From Gammaproteobacteria bacterium (GTDB taxonomy: Bacteria > Pseudomonadota > Gammaproteobacteria > Pseudomonadales > Azotimanducaceae): a DNA stretch of 64,000 nt. The stretch lies in the NCBI GenBank assembly GCA_021773565.1, contig JAJFJZ010000017.1, positions 1-64,000 of the forward strand, in the 5' to 3' direction. Shown here piece by piece: positions 34,455-43,451 of the stretch. The translations under genes were made by a program, and so were the position numbers. Under the pieces are notes generated by a model, which searched no databases, was not told the DNA's origin, and saw nothing but the letters and a program-made list of their open reading frames with translations. Positions within the stretch are counted from its first letter, which is position 1. Each line of letters begins with the position of its first letter.

Positions 34455-34847
34455 CTACAAATCATATCCGGCCAGCCTTAAGGCATGCTGCGCAGCCACA
34501 AAAGTTTGACTGCGCACCAATACATAATCAGTATCAAAAGTGGAAAGCGCAAAAATACTTATGTTTACATCACGTAATACTTCCGTGATACCCGCAAGTA
34601 CTCCAGTCATTCCTAAATCCAGGGGGCCGCATATCCTAAAACCGGACCAACCATCACTATTCTGCGCTGACGGGACTGCTATTGTGCTGGCGCAGACAAT
34701 CGAAAGCTCCTCATCGGTTTTTCCAATCCAGTAAAACGCGCTGTCCAGTACTTCTGCTGGAATCTCAGCTGCAGGCGGTAAGCGGTGCAAGCAAAACTGC
34801 TCTGCCAGGCACTGCAAACGCAAGGCCTGTGTTCCTGTATCACTCAT
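34455..34847 (-). CDS. ACT domain protein (CASTOR-type)
   Basis: About 130 residues. The C-terminal half contains FRICGPLDLGMTGVLAGITE, DVNISIFALSTFDTDYVLV and a final AAQHALRLAGY, a CASTOR-like ACT fold that usually binds an amino acid. It starts at the ATG at 34847, overlapping the PaiB-like stop by 8 bp. As a small ligand-binding protein next to a PaiB-like protein and an amine permease it may sense a nitrogen compound; that link is inference. Confidence 0.75.
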   Translation of the reverse strand: MSDTGTQALRLQCLAEQFCLHRLPPAAEIPAEVLDSAFYWIGKTDEELSIVCASTIAVPSAQNSDGWSGFRICGPLDLGMTGVLAGITEVLRDVNISIFALSTFDTDYVLVRSQTFVAAQHALRLAGYDL

Positions 34848-35472
34848 TGCCAGAATCGTCAGAGAGCGCTTCTTCACTCAACCGCATATCTCGTGCCACA
34901 CCCAAGCCAAACGCGCGCTCTTCAAGACCGCGAATCACCGACCGTCTATCCTCCAGGCCCTTATTCTGGCTGAGTTTGCGCTTGCCCTGCATAGAGTCAA
35001 TAACAAATCTGAACCCAACAATTCCCCTGTGCAGGGCATCCAGCTGGCGTGGCTCTACAAGATCTGATGACCAGGGTTGTGGGAATCCGGATTCATTCAC
35101 CGCAGCCAATGCATCCACTACGTTTACGGTACCGGCCTGATCGAGCATGGACGGATTTAGCGTTACATGTACCGCTGAGTAATTCCACGTAGGAACGTTA
35201 TTTTTACTGACATACCAACGGGGTGAAACATAGGCATGTTCCCCTGAAAAAACTGCGAGCGCAGATTCGCAAGCCTGCAAAGCCTGTACCTGGGGGTTGG
35301 CCCGCGCCAGGTGCGCATACAGGCAGTTTTCTTTCGCGTTTACTATAAAAGGCAAATGCGTAGCCACGTACTTGCTTGAAGTATGCGTAATCAATACACC
35401 AAAACTGTAGGTCTCGATAAAGGCAAGGAGTGCTGCACGCTCTTCAAATTTAAAATGTTCAGGTACAAACAT
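34840..35472 (-). CDS. PaiB family FMN-binding protein
   Basis: 210 residues, flavin-reductase-like split barrel. The start MFVPEHF and the GEHAYVSPRWYVSKNNVPTW segment with WNYSAVHV are diagnostic for PaiB proteins, annotated as FMN-binding negative regulators after Bacillus PaiB, which works with the polyamine acetyltransferase PaiA. Direct DNA binding is doubtful; heme or flavin binding is more likely. The neighbouring amine permease and ACT protein fit a role in amine metabolism. Confidence 0.85.
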   Translation of the reverse strand: MFVPEHFKFEERAALLAFIETYSFGVLITHTSSKYVATHLPFIVNAKENCLYAHLARANPQVQALQACESALAVFSGEHAYVSPRWYVSKNNVPTWNYSAVHVTLNPSMLDQAGTVNVVDALAAVNESGFPQPWSSDLVEPRQLDALHRGIVGFRFVIDSMQGKRKLSQNKGLEDRRSVIRGLEERAFGLGVARDMRLSEEALSDDSGNE

Positions 35473-35498
35473 AACTTACCAGGCGAAGTTAAAAATTT

Positions 35499-36983
35499 TC
35501 AGGAATTACCGGATTGCTGATTTTGAGCAAACTCTTCTTCGGGCGAAAGTATGAGCTTATGTCTGCCGTAGACAAAGAAGTACGTCGCACCCAACACGAT
35601 CCACACAGCAACGGCAAGTACACCAATTCTGTAGGTAGCATCGGCCAATTGATACATGAGCGTAAGAACGGCAATGATAGTAGTGACGTACGCACCCGGT
35701 TTACCCAGAGGACTAATGTAGGGGCGGTGCATATCCGGGAATTTTTTCCTTAAAAGCAAAAATGACAGTGCTTGCATAATATAAGACAACATCGCCCCAA
35801 AAACAGCCATATTTAATAAGGTGCCGCCAATAATCGCTGTACCGCGTTCTGCACCCACACTAAACCAGACACACAGCATCACACTCAAACCGACAAAAGT
35901 GCCAAAGATCATGGCAACGTGCGGTGTTTTTCGCTCGCCATGCGTGAGGGACAAAAAGGTTGGAAAATAACCCGCACGTGACAAGCTGTATATCTGACGC
36001 CCCTTGGCAAAAATGATGGTATGAAACGACGCAACCAGGCCAACCACTGCTACCAGTGCTAACAGTTTAGCTAATTCGCCACCAAAGATCGCTCGAAAAC
36101 CATCGAGTAGCGGCTCTGCAGATTGACCCAAAGCATGGGCACCCACCCCTGTTATCCCCGGGTTAAGAAATAATATCAAAAACGCAGAGACCACCAGGGT
36201 TGCCATACCCGCAACGATACCTCGCGGTATGTCTTTTTGTGGAGCCAGCGACTCTTCTGCAGCCAGGGGTAATTGTTCAATCGCAAGGAATAACCAGACC
36301 GCAAAAGGCAGGGCGGCCAGTGCACCGGGCCATCCAAAGGGTAAAAAGTCCCCCCCGCCCTCAGGGAGCAAGCTGCCGTCTTTGGCAATATTGAGCGCAG
36401 ATGCGGTAAAATCAAAATGCGGTATTGCCGAAACCCAGAACACCACCAGACAGGCCAACGCTGCAAAGGTAACGAAAATTGTTACCCTGAATGAAGTGGC
36501 AACCCCTACCGTGTTGAGTGTGACAAATACTGCATACGCCAAAAACCAGTAGGCTGGTAAAAACTGTACCGGTGTTTCAAAAATTTCACCCAGGTAGGAC
36601 GAGATAAAAAACACTATCACTGCAGGCGTAAGAATATATTCCACATTTTCTGCAAGACCCGTTAAAAAGCCACCCCATGGCCCCATTGCCGTGCGGGCAA
36701 ACGAATAGGCACCACCTGTGTGCGGCAAAGCAGGGCTCATCTCTGCAATCGAAAAGACCAAACCCAGAAACATGGACATGATGAGCAAAGTGGCTATAAA
36801 CATACCACCCCAGCCGCCTACTGCCAGGCCAATATTCCATCCGGAAAAATGCCCGGAAATTACTGCCCCCACGCCAAGCGCCCACAGGGACCAGACCCCC
36901 GCGTGGCGTTTTAATTCCCGCTTACTGAAATAATCCGCATCCGCCTGGGTATAACTAATTCCGGAGTCAGTTTTGTTATTCAT
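35499..36983 (-). CDS. Ethanolamine permease-like APC transporter
   Basis: 494 residues, 12 helices. The N-terminal FSKRELKRHAGVWSLWALGVGAVISGHFSGWN pattern, shown here in parts (YFSKRELKRHAG, then GVGAVISGHFSGWN), and PHTGGAYSFAR are characteristic of Eat-type ethanolamine permeases. No ethanolamine ammonia-lyase genes lie nearby, so another small amine or amino acid could be the substrate. It is followed downstream by the PaiB-like gene at 26 bp. Confidence 0.75.
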   Translation of the reverse strand: MNNKTDSGISYTQADADYFSKRELKRHAGVWSLWALGVGAVISGHFSGWNIGLAVGGWGGMFIATLLIMSMFLGLVFSIAEMSPALPHTGGAYSFARTAMGPWGGFLTGLAENVEYILTPAVIVFFISSYLGEIFETPVQFLPAYWFLAYAVFVTLNTVGVATSFRVTIFVTFAALACLVVFWVSAIPHFDFTASALNIAKDGSLLPEGGGDFLPFGWPGALAALPFAVWLFLAIEQLPLAAEESLAPQKDIPRGIVAGMATLVVSAFLILFLNPGITGVGAHALGQSAEPLLDGFRAIFGGELAKLLALVAVVGLVASFHTIIFAKGRQIYSLSRAGYFPTFLSLTHGERKTPHVAMIFGTFVGLSVMLCVWFSVGAERGTAIIGGTLLNMAVFGAMLSYIMQALSFLLLRKKFPDMHRPYISPLGKPGAYVTTIIAVLTLMYQLADATYRIGVLAVAVWIVLGATYFFVYGRHKLILSPEEEFAQNQQSGNS

Positions 36984-37007
36984 GTTCTCCCTTACCAGGC
37001 GCCAGTG

Positions 37008-37772
37008 TTATTGCGAGTTATAGAACGCAAGCGTATTGGAAAATACGCGTGAATGCTCAATATGCGGCATCATGGATTGATTAGGCAGGTTATCCACTTG
37101 CACCGAGTCGTGCAAATCTGCAAGCGGATTAAAAAATATGACATCCAGCGCCAACCGATCCTTTCCGTACAGGCCGCGATGAATCATATTGGCCGAAAAA
37201 ACCAGCAGGTCTCCTCGCTGCATCGAAATAACTGAACTGTGGGGCAGCGCATCATACTCCCGTGCATCCCCTTTTTTAAGCCGAACTGCAAGTTCCTCAC
37301 ACGTATCCCAGCGCGCATGCGTTCCGGGAACAAGTTCTATTCCGGGTTCATCGCGCAGCGCAATTCTGAAATGCAAAATCTGTTTTTCGTGTAACGCCGC
37401 TTTTTGTTCAATCTCGCCCAGCCCTGTGTATTGCACATCGCGATGCCAGTAATTGTGTTGCTGGATATTATGCGGATTGAAAAACAGTTGGGTATTCATA
37501 AAACACATGTTTTCATTTAACAATTGTTGGGCAGCCTCGTGCTGCGCAAGTTGGCCAACAAATTGAAACAACCGTATTCGTTGATCGTCATCCAGGGTGC
37601 CCGGCGCAGTAAGGTAAGCGCTATTAACAGCCTTTTCGTGGTAGAACTTCCGATTTTGCTTAAGCCAGGCAACATGATGCTCTAAAACCACCATCTCAAG
37701 GTCTGCAATAAGCGGTTCAGAGACCGAGCCCGGAAAATGTTCATAACCGTTTTTCTTGAAAAACTCGCTCAC
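37008..37772 (-). CDS. Phytanoyl-CoA dioxygenase (PhyH) family protein
   Basis: About 254 residues if it starts at the GTG at 37772, 13 bases after the preceding stop; an ATG at 37820 would overlap that gene by 35 bp. It is a 2-oxoglutarate/iron(II) oxygenase with the metal ligands HRD in YWHRDVQ and a distal His in MIHRG, followed by the 2-oxoglutarate Arg (RLALDVIFF). The PGTHARW segment is typical. It hydroxylates an unknown small molecule. A second PhyH protein is at 59245-60036, of different subtype. Confidence 0.8.
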   Translation of the reverse strand: MSEFFKKNGYEHFPGSVSEPLIADLEMVVLEHHVAWLKQNRKFYHEKAVNSAYLTAPGTLDDDQRIRLFQFVGQLAQHEAAQQLLNENMCFMNTQLFFNPHNIQQHNYWHRDVQYTGLGEIEQKAALHEKQILHFRIALRDEPGIELVPGTHARWDTCEELAVRLKKGDAREYDALPHSSVISMQRGDLLVFSANMIHRGLYGKDRLALDVIFFNPLADLHDSVQVDNLPNQSMMPHIEHSRVFSNTLAFYNSQ

Positions 37773-37785
37773 ACCAAATGCTCTG

Positions 37786-38640
37786 CTATTGAGCCTCTTT
37801 ATAAACTTGAAAGCTTGCATCAAGCATTTTCCAGACAGGACCGCACATCCCATCACCAACAGCTCTTTCATTGATAAAACCTACAGGCCAAAGCTCTCGC
37901 CCGGAACTGGTAACCATAACTTCACTTGCAGCATAGAGTTCTGCTTCTTCAATATCGCGTTCTTCCACCGCTATATCACTCTTATGCGCCAACATTAATA
38001 CAAGGTCGCGGGTAATACCATGCAAAATCAAACAGGATTTTGGTGGAGTGACAAATACACCGTTAATCACAATAAACACGTTGGACGAACTGGACTCGGT
38101 GACCAGGCCCGCACGGATGAGAATAGCGTCATCTACACCCTGTGCCGTTGCCGCATTTTTTATCAATCCCGCTGCCAGCAAACTGGTGGTTTTAATGTGT
38201 CCCCTCTGCCAGCGAAAATCTTCCATCGTAATCATGGTGTAGGGTTTAACGGTGGTATCTGCATATACTCTGGCAAGTCCGGGCGCCGCCGTTACCGTTA
38301 TTAAAATTGTGGGTGATATTCCCTCCGGCCACACGTGCTCGCGTTTTGTCGCTACTCCGCGGGTAACCTGAATATATACGATGGCGTTGGTTTCCATGCT
38401 CTTTTCAACCGCACGTAAAACCAGTTCTGCCCACTGAGCATCGTCCATTGGGTTAATTATTTTAATCTCGGCAAGACTAAGGCTTAAACGCTGTATATGT
38501 TCTGCCAGTAAAAAGGCTTTACCGTCGTACACAGGAATAACTTCATACACCCCATCGCCAAACATAAACCCACGATCAAGTATCGGGATTTTGGCATCTT
38601 CAATGGCCTGCCATGTTCCGTTTAAATACGCGATAGCCAT
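37786..38640 (-). CDS. dat: D-amino acid aminotransferase (class IV)
   Basis: 284 residues, fold type IV PLP enzyme. DRGFMFGDGVYEV near residue 22, the PLP Lys in GHIKTTSLLA, the Glu-Ser set VTESSSSNVF and the final GITRDLVL match D-alanine transaminases of Gram-negatives. It would exchange the amino group between D-Ala and 2-oxoglutarate, giving D-Glu, or use other D-amino acids. It lies in the minus-strand run between the SUMF1-fold gene (1 bp upstream) and the PhyH gene. Confidence 0.88.
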   Translation of the reverse strand: MAIAYLNGTWQAIEDAKIPILDRGFMFGDGVYEVIPVYDGKAFLLAEHIQRLSLSLAEIKIINPMDDAQWAELVLRAVEKSMETNAIVYIQVTRGVATKREHVWPEGISPTILITVTAAPGLARVYADTTVKPYTMITMEDFRWQRGHIKTTSLLAAGLIKNAATAQGVDDAILIRAGLVTESSSSNVFIVINGVFVTPPKSCLILHGITRDLVLMLAHKSDIAVEERDIEEAELYAASEVMVTSSGRELWPVGFINERAVGDGMCGPVWKMLDASFQVYKEAQ

Positions 38641-38641
38641 G

Positions 38642-39577
38642 TTAGTTATGCACCTGTTCCGTGGCAGTTAATGTTACTACCCTAAATCCAATGTGGTGAT
38701 CCTGGTAGTGGGGTGGATCTTCATAGTGATGGTAGGCTGAACGCGCAACCACAGGATTACTGCCCCACCAACCACCCTTTTCAACCTTGCGTTTGCCGCT
38801 GGTCGGCCCCTGGGGGTCGATTGCTTCACGCAAACTATAGTACTCATAAGACAACCAATCCTGCACCCACTCCATCGCATTGCCTGACATATCAAGGGCT
38901 CCTACCCAGCTTATACCACCTGGATAACTCCCCACAGGAGTAGGGCCTGTACTGCCCACAACGTTCGCAAAACGAGGGTCAAATTCGTCCCCCCACGGGT
39001 AAATCAGGGAATCCGGGCCGCGCGCCGCATACTCCCACTCCGCCTCGGAAGGCAGGCGGCCACCTCGCCAATTGGCATAAGCTTGCGCCTCAAACCAGGT
39101 AATACACATCCGCGGAAAATCCGGCAGCTCCTCATGGCTACAACTCACAGGTAAGGTTTTATCGTTCTGGGCTTCAAGCCAGGCAAGCCCGGTAGCCGAC
39201 CAATATACAGGGTTTTTATATCCGCCAATTTTTACAAATCGCTGGAATGCTGCATTGGTAACCTCAAATTTGTCAATCCAGAAATCTTTTGTGATGTGTA
39301 CTTCATGCTGGGGTTGCTCGCTGCCAAGAATCGGAAGTACCCAGGCAGGCTCGTTAAACATGCTTATGTCTTGAGTGCCCCTCAAAAAAGATCCTGCAGG
39401 GACTTTAACCTGTTGAATGCCATGGGAATCCACGCGATATACAGGTGTCCACGCGTTTGCTTGACTGGAATCAGAACCGGATCCAGCACTCGTGAAAATG
39501 CATGATACACAGAGCAAAAAAAGCGCCAAAACGCGCTCGAAATTCAGCGGGAATTTTTTATTTTGAGGGTGTAGCAT
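38642..39577 (-). CDS. Exported SUMF1/FGE-fold protein lacking catalytic cysteines
   Basis: About 311 residues from the ATG at 39577. An N-terminal hydrophobic stretch ending near residue 30 (LCVSCIFTSAGSG) is a signal peptide or anchor. The formylglycine-generating-enzyme fold is clear: VPAGSFLRGTQD, FWIDKFEVTNAAF, GRLPSEAEWEYAARG, YPWGDEFD, MSGNAMEWVQDW, GFRVV. The paired Cys that make formylglycine, normally in the KGGS...RYRCAAR part, are absent (KGGWWGSNPVVARSAYHHY), so sulfatase activation is unlikely. Such proteins can be enzymes of other types or binding modules. Confidence 0.82.
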   Translation of the reverse strand: MLHPQNKKFPLNFERVLALFLLCVSCIFTSAGSGSDSSQANAWTPVYRVDSHGIQQVKVPAGSFLRGTQDISMFNEPAWVLPILGSEQPQHEVHITKDFWIDKFEVTNAAFQRFVKIGGYKNPVYWSATGLAWLEAQNDKTLPVSCSHEELPDFPRMCITWFEAQAYANWRGGRLPSEAEWEYAARGPDSLIYPWGDEFDPRFANVVGSTGPTPVGSYPGGISWVGALDMSGNAMEWVQDWLSYEYYSLREAIDPQGPTSGKRKVEKGGWWGSNPVVARSAYHHYEDPPHYQDHHIGFRVVTLTATEQVHN

Positions 39578-39605
39578 GTCAGGTCTCTGGTTGAGTGGGG
39601 GCACG

Positions 39606-39947
39606 ATGCAAAAATTTACCCTGATAATAATGTTACTGCTCGCAGGTACTCTTATCGCACCTGAAACCAACGCTGCCCTTTCAGGCTCAGTAGGCGTCGG
39701 AAGCTGCGATACCGTAGCCCGTTTGCTCGCGCGCAACTGGTGGGACGTAAAGGACGTTATGTTAGCGGGGGAGAAAAGGAAACGAAAGCCAAGAACCGGA
39801 GACTTTAAATGTATTTCACCCCGCTATACGCGGGGAATGATGCAGACTACGATTCCAGCCATGCGTAATGAGCTTGTTTGTTTTACCTCAAAACAATACC
39901 CGGCCATATGTTGTGACGCGCGCATGCAGAGTTGTGCATCGCTTTAG
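39606..39947 (+). CDS. Small secreted cysteine-containing protein
   Basis: 113 residues from the ATG at 39606. The signal peptide (residues 1-23, cleavage after TNA) is clear. The mature part is basic and carries six Cys (SCDT, FKCIS, LVCF, ICCDA, SCAS), enough for three disulfides. I recognise no family. It is divergent from the SUMF1-fold gene with 28 bp between starts and is the first plus-strand gene of the right-hand region. Confidence 0.6.
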   Translation: MQKFTLIIMLLLAGTLIAPETNAALSGSVGVGSCDTVARLLARNWWDVKDVMLAGEKRKRKPRTGDFKCISPRYTRGMMQTTIPAMRNELVCFTSKQYPAICCDARMQSCASL

Positions 39948-39974
39948 CCAGGCCGCTATGTCATAGCAACCTGA

Positions 39975-40229
39975 GAACGCATCAAAAACGGGACGATCAC
40001 TACTAGCATCCGAATTTGGAAGGGACCTCACGTTAAAACTGGTGGGCGGTATAAAATGGAGGATGGCCAGATCACCGTCACATCCATCCAGAAAATTGAG
40101 TTTGAAGGTATTTCAAATAATATGGCTCGAGATTTCGGCTTCAATAACACCTTGGTTCTAATGAAAACGGCAAAACACGGGAGTGGCAGCATCATTTACT
40201 TTATCAGGTTTAGGTACAGCGAAGACTAA
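39975..40229 (+). pseudogene. 5'-truncated ASCH-domain gene
   Basis: An 84-codon open frame with no start codon, directly after a TGA. Its translation (ERIKNGTITTSIRIW, KTGGRYKMEDGQITVTSI, ARDFGF, IIYFIRFRY) follows the pattern of ASCH-domain proteins (RNA-binding PUA-like fold) from the first strand to the end. About 10-15 N-terminal residues are missing. The only in-frame ATG, after GGRY, would cut the conserved core. A weak hairpin follows the stop. Confidence 0.6.
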
Positions 40230-40237
40230 TTTGTTAC

Positions 40238-40256
40238 TGGCCCACGGGCCATATTT
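40238..40256 (+). terminator. Weak Rho-independent terminator
   Basis: TGGCC (40238-40242) and GGCCA (40247-40251) pair across a 4-nt loop and are followed by TATTTT. It lies 9 bp after the ASCH remnant stop and ahead of the beta-lactamase-like gene. The T-run is short. Confidence 0.35.
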
Positions 40257-40358
40257 TCGAAGACTTAAACAAGGTATCCATTGCGCCTTCTTCACTTTGT
40301 TCATTCGGCCAACCCTGTTATTGCAAGCTTTGCCTGTGGATGCCTTACAATTAAATGG

Positions 40359-41528
40359 ATGATCAATAATCCGGAGCAGTTCGTGTACAGAATAATAGTT
40401 ACTAGTATATTTACATTGTACCTTGTTGGCTGCTCAGCTTTGCAAAACAGGTCATCAGGTTTTGCCGGGACGATCGACGCAGAGTCATTACGGTTAATGA
40501 AGCGTGAAGATGTGCAAGGTTTGGCGTTGGCGTTGATAGAAAATGGAAAGATCGTACATGTCGCCGCTTATGGCCAGCGAAATGTGGAACGGTCTCTGCC
40601 TCTGACTATCGACACCATCATGTACGGTGCTTCGCTAACGAAAACGGCGTTTACCTTTATGCTTTTGCAGCTCGTTGACGAAGGTCGGCTGGATCTGGAT
40701 ACTCCTATTACTGAACTGCTGCCCCGGCCTCTCCCTGAATATAATGAAGAGGACGACGACTATAGTGATCTGGCAGGCGACGTACGCTGGCAGGCATTAA
40801 CCCCGCGGATTATTTTGACTCATACTACCGGATTCGCAAACTTTCGATGGCTGGAAAAGGATCAACGCTTGCAGTTCCATTTTAGTCCTGGCATCCGCTA
40901 TGGCTATTCAGGCGAAGGCTTCTACATTCTACAACTCATCCTTGAGCAGGGCCTCGGGCTGGACGTTGGTAAGGAAATGCAGACTCGTGTCTTTGATCGT
41001 TTCGGCATGAGTAACACAAGCATGTCGTGGCGGGCGGATTTCGATACTAATCTGGCGGATGGTTACGACGTCAACGGATCCTTTGAACCCCATGACCAGC
41101 GAAGTAGTGTCAGTGCTGCCGGCTCTATGGATACAACTATTACCGATCAGGCGCTACTATGGGCTGGATTAGTGCGGGGAGATGGTCTTAGCGCAGCCTT
41201 GCGCGATGAATTTGTGAGGCCACAAGTTCCCATTACTTCGCAGCATCAGTTTCCAACATTGGCCACTGAGATCGAACCGCGAAACAACGATATTAATCTA
41301 TCCGCTGGCCTGGGTTTGGTAACTTTTCGCGATACCAGTGGACCTGCATGGTTCAAGGGCGGTCATAATCCCTGGACTGGAAACATGGTTATCTGTCTGG
41401 AGAACGAAAAGCGTTGCGTAGTAATGCTGGCGAATGATGTTCGCGCTGAACGCATCTATCCCGAATTGACTCGAATAGTACTTGGAGAGACCAGGATGCC
41501 CTGGCGATGGGAATATAATAGCAATTAG
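40359..41528 (+). CDS. Beta-lactamase-related serine hydrolase (S12), lipoprotein
   Basis: 389 residues from the ATG at 40359, where a signal peptide with lipobox YLVGCS begins; the frame is open 26 codons further upstream. Penicillin-binding-protein fold: ASLTK (SxxK), YSG at the YxN position (GYSGEGF) and a KGGHN motif in place of KTG. The Asn-to-Gly change and the HxG-like third motif fit esterases or D-aminopeptidases of the family better than a true class C beta-lactamase. An acidic loop (EEDDDY) interrupts the N-terminal part. Confidence 0.82.
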   Translation: MINNPEQFVYRIIVTSIFTLYLVGCSALQNRSSGFAGTIDAESLRLMKREDVQGLALALIENGKIVHVAAYGQRNVERSLPLTIDTIMYGASLTKTAFTFMLLQLVDEGRLDLDTPITELLPRPLPEYNEEDDDYSDLAGDVRWQALTPRIILTHTTGFANFRWLEKDQRLQFHFSPGIRYGYSGEGFYILQLILEQGLGLDVGKEMQTRVFDRFGMSNTSMSWRADFDTNLADGYDVNGSFEPHDQRSSVSAAGSMDTTITDQALLWAGLVRGDGLSAALRDEFVRPQVPITSQHQFPTLATEIEPRNNDINLSAGLGLVTFRDTSGPAWFKGGHNPWTGNMVICLENEKRCVVMLANDVRAERIYPELTRIVLGETRMPWRWEYNSN

Positions 41529-41949
41529 CCAAGGATTATTTCTATTAACTAGTGCATGTAGTTGAACCATGGTGGCCCCTCTGAATTAGAAGAGGCCAAA
41601 CCAAACCATACAAAAACACCAGTTTCACTCTTGGCAAGTTTGCGCATCTCCCACCCGGGCCTCACCGGAAACGAATAGGGAGACAATTTCGTTTTGGCAC
41701 CCCGATCACAAAGAGCGAGTACTGTCCCAACGAGATTATCCATGCAGACCACGCCAATTTGGCCGCAGCAAAATAGATTGCCACGACTACCGCAAAAACA
41801 ACGCTTGGGTTGTTCGCTAGTGTGGTACAGCTGAATCCACAACTATGTAAAACAGACCGGCCATTTCATATTCGGGCAAATCGGAATAGCATGCGGTTAT
41901 TGGTTATCGCAAATAATATTAGCAACAATCAGATAGGGGTCTATCCGGA
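41529..41949. other. Gap of 421 bp, probably decayed DNA
   Basis: No intact gene. A minus-strand frame (41842-41549) contains a short TGVFVWFGLASSNSE stretch resembling the first strand of some VOC proteins, then stops; this may be a remnant, but the evidence is a dozen residues only. The 3' part (41850-41945) is AT-rich and should hold the promoter of the VOC gene at 41950. Confidence 0.35.
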
Positions 41950-42282
41950 ATGAAGTTCAATCACATTGGAATCCCGACCACAGAGAGGTTTGAAGGTGAA
42001 ATAGATTTACCTGCCCTCAAGATTACCGTTAGCGATCATCAGAACAATCCATACGGAATTCAATGGCAACGATACTGGCCCGATGCGCCCTATCCACCTC
42101 TGGTAAAGTCCGTGCCTCATGTGGCATTTGAAGTAGAGGATCTCGAAGCAGCTATAAAAGATCAGGAGATCCTGATTGCACCGAACAGCCCCAGTTCGGG
42201 GGTTGTCGTCGCATTCATTAGCGTGCAAGGCGCACCAGTGGAATTAATGCAAATCAACAGGACCCTCAGAACGGACTTGTAA
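41950..42282 (+). CDS. VOC family protein
   Basis: 110 residues, one glyoxalase-fold domain. MKFNHIGIPTTERFEGE opens the first half; HVAFEVEDLEAAIKD opens the second and VQGAPVELMQI ends it. The first half is shorter than usual. Substrate unknown. First of four VOC genes in the right-hand array. Its 3' spacer leads to the RibD-like gene with a strong AGAAGGAG site. Confidence 0.7.
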   Translation: MKFNHIGIPTTERFEGEIDLPALKITVSDHQNNPYGIQWQRYWPDAPYPPLVKSVPHVAFEVEDLEAAIKDQEILIAPNSPSSGVVVAFISVQGAPVELMQINRTLRTDL

Positions 42283-42355
42283 GCGATGCGCATTATAGCG
42301 GTGTCTAAAAAACAGTTTTAGAATCTGCCTGGATTTTTATATAGAAGGAGTAGCC

Positions 42356-42964
42356 ATGAGAAAACTTGCAATTTTAACATTCCAGACTCTTGACGGTGTA
42401 ATGCAAGCACCCAGTGTCCCCGAAGAAGATTTTTCGGGTGGCTTCACCCAGGGCGGTTGGGCGAATGACTGTTGGGGAGAAGTAATGGAACAAGTCGGAA
42501 ACACGGCTATGGCTGAGCCGTACGATCTTCTATTGGGCAGAAATACCTACGAATCCTTCGCATCCGGTTTTGCGAACGCATCAAGCGATAACCCTGTCGC
42601 CGAAAGGCTCAACAATGCAAAAAAATATGTTGTGACATCTGCACCAAATAACCTTCAGTGGCAAAACTCGGAAAGAGTCAGTGGAGATATAGTCGCAGAA
42701 GTTATAAAGCTCAAAAAACAAGATGGTTTGTTGCTGCAGGTTCATGGTAGTTGGCAACTCATACAAACGCTTCTAGCTAACGCCCTAATTGACGAGTTCA
42801 GGCTTTGGACCTTTCCGGTTATTGTTGGTACAGGAAAGCGTCTGTTTTCTGAAGGTATCCCCCCTTCAAACCTGAAACTTACCAAATTCAAATCTTGTCC
42901 ATCTGGTGCATTCATGAATTTTTACCAACCGGTAGAACGTGTTGCTGTAAAACGAAGTAATTAG
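42356..42964 (+). CDS. Dihydrofolate reductase-like (RibD C-terminal) protein
   Basis: 202 residues, NADPH-binding reductase fold shared by DHFR and the RibD C-terminal domain. The start ILTFQTLDGVMQAP, the GGWANDCWG loop, LLLGRNTYESFA, KYVVTSA and LLLQVHGSWQLIQTLL are the standard order. Proteins of this group are reductases of unknown pterin or pyrimidine substrates; a true folA role is unlikely given the sequence. A strong ribosome site, GAAGGAG, precedes the ATG. Confidence 0.85.
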   Translation: MRKLAILTFQTLDGVMQAPSVPEEDFSGGFTQGGWANDCWGEVMEQVGNTAMAEPYDLLLGRNTYESFASGFANASSDNPVAERLNNAKKYVVTSAPNNLQWQNSERVSGDIVAEVIKLKKQDGLLLQVHGSWQLIQTLLANALIDEFRLWTFPVIVGTGKRLFSEGIPPSNLKLTKFKSCPSGAFMNFYQPVERVAVKRSN

Positions 42965-42980
42965 CAGTGACTAGCAGCTG

Positions 42981-43358
42981 GTGGGCCACATGATGCGTTT
43001 GATGGCATTAATTCTAGCCTACCTGTTCCTGGCGCTGGCGATTGTGGGAGTGTTTCTTCCAGGTTTGCCAACGGTTCCTTTTCTGCTCTTAACAGCATGG
43101 TTCGCAGCAAGAGGTTCCAGGCGTTTACATAGCTGGTTATATGCTCATCCACATCTGGGTAGCTTGCTTATTAATTGGGAGCAACACGGCGCGATCTCGC
43201 GTACAAGTAAAGTGATAGCTGTGCTAATGCTGATTACCAGTTGGGGAGTGATGTATCATCGCCTGAATAATGTTTGGGTGCTGACAGGTATTGCTGTTAT
43301 GTTTGTTACAGTTGCTACGTACCTGGTAACGCGGCCAGAACCCGATAAAGAGGAGTAA
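42981..43358 (+). CDS. ybaN: DUF454 inner-membrane protein (YbaN family)
   Basis: 125 residues from a GTG or the ATG three codons in. The family pattern is complete: FLALAIVGVFLPGLPTVPFLLL, AARGSRRLHSWL, HPHLGSLL and NWEQHGAISRTSK, followed by two helices. Three to four transmembrane helices in total. Function unknown. It sits 16 bp after the RibD-like gene. Confidence 0.88.
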   Translation: MGHMMRLMALILAYLFLALAIVGVFLPGLPTVPFLLLTAWFAARGSRRLHSWLYAHPHLGSLLINWEQHGAISRTSKVIAVLMLITSWGVMYHRLNNVWVLTGIAVMFVTVATYLVTRPEPDKEE

Positions 43359-43451
43359 CAAATTGATAGAATTCGCTATGTTGTTCAACCGAAACCGTTA
43401 CTGCAGGCATCGCTTGCTGGCGCTGGGCCGTTATAATCGTCCTTAGACTTC

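Noticed and set aside
41549-41842. Minus-strand 97-codon frame with a VOC-like stretch
   Set aside because: Only about a dozen residues resemble a VOC first strand; the rest is unlike any protein and no start signal is present.
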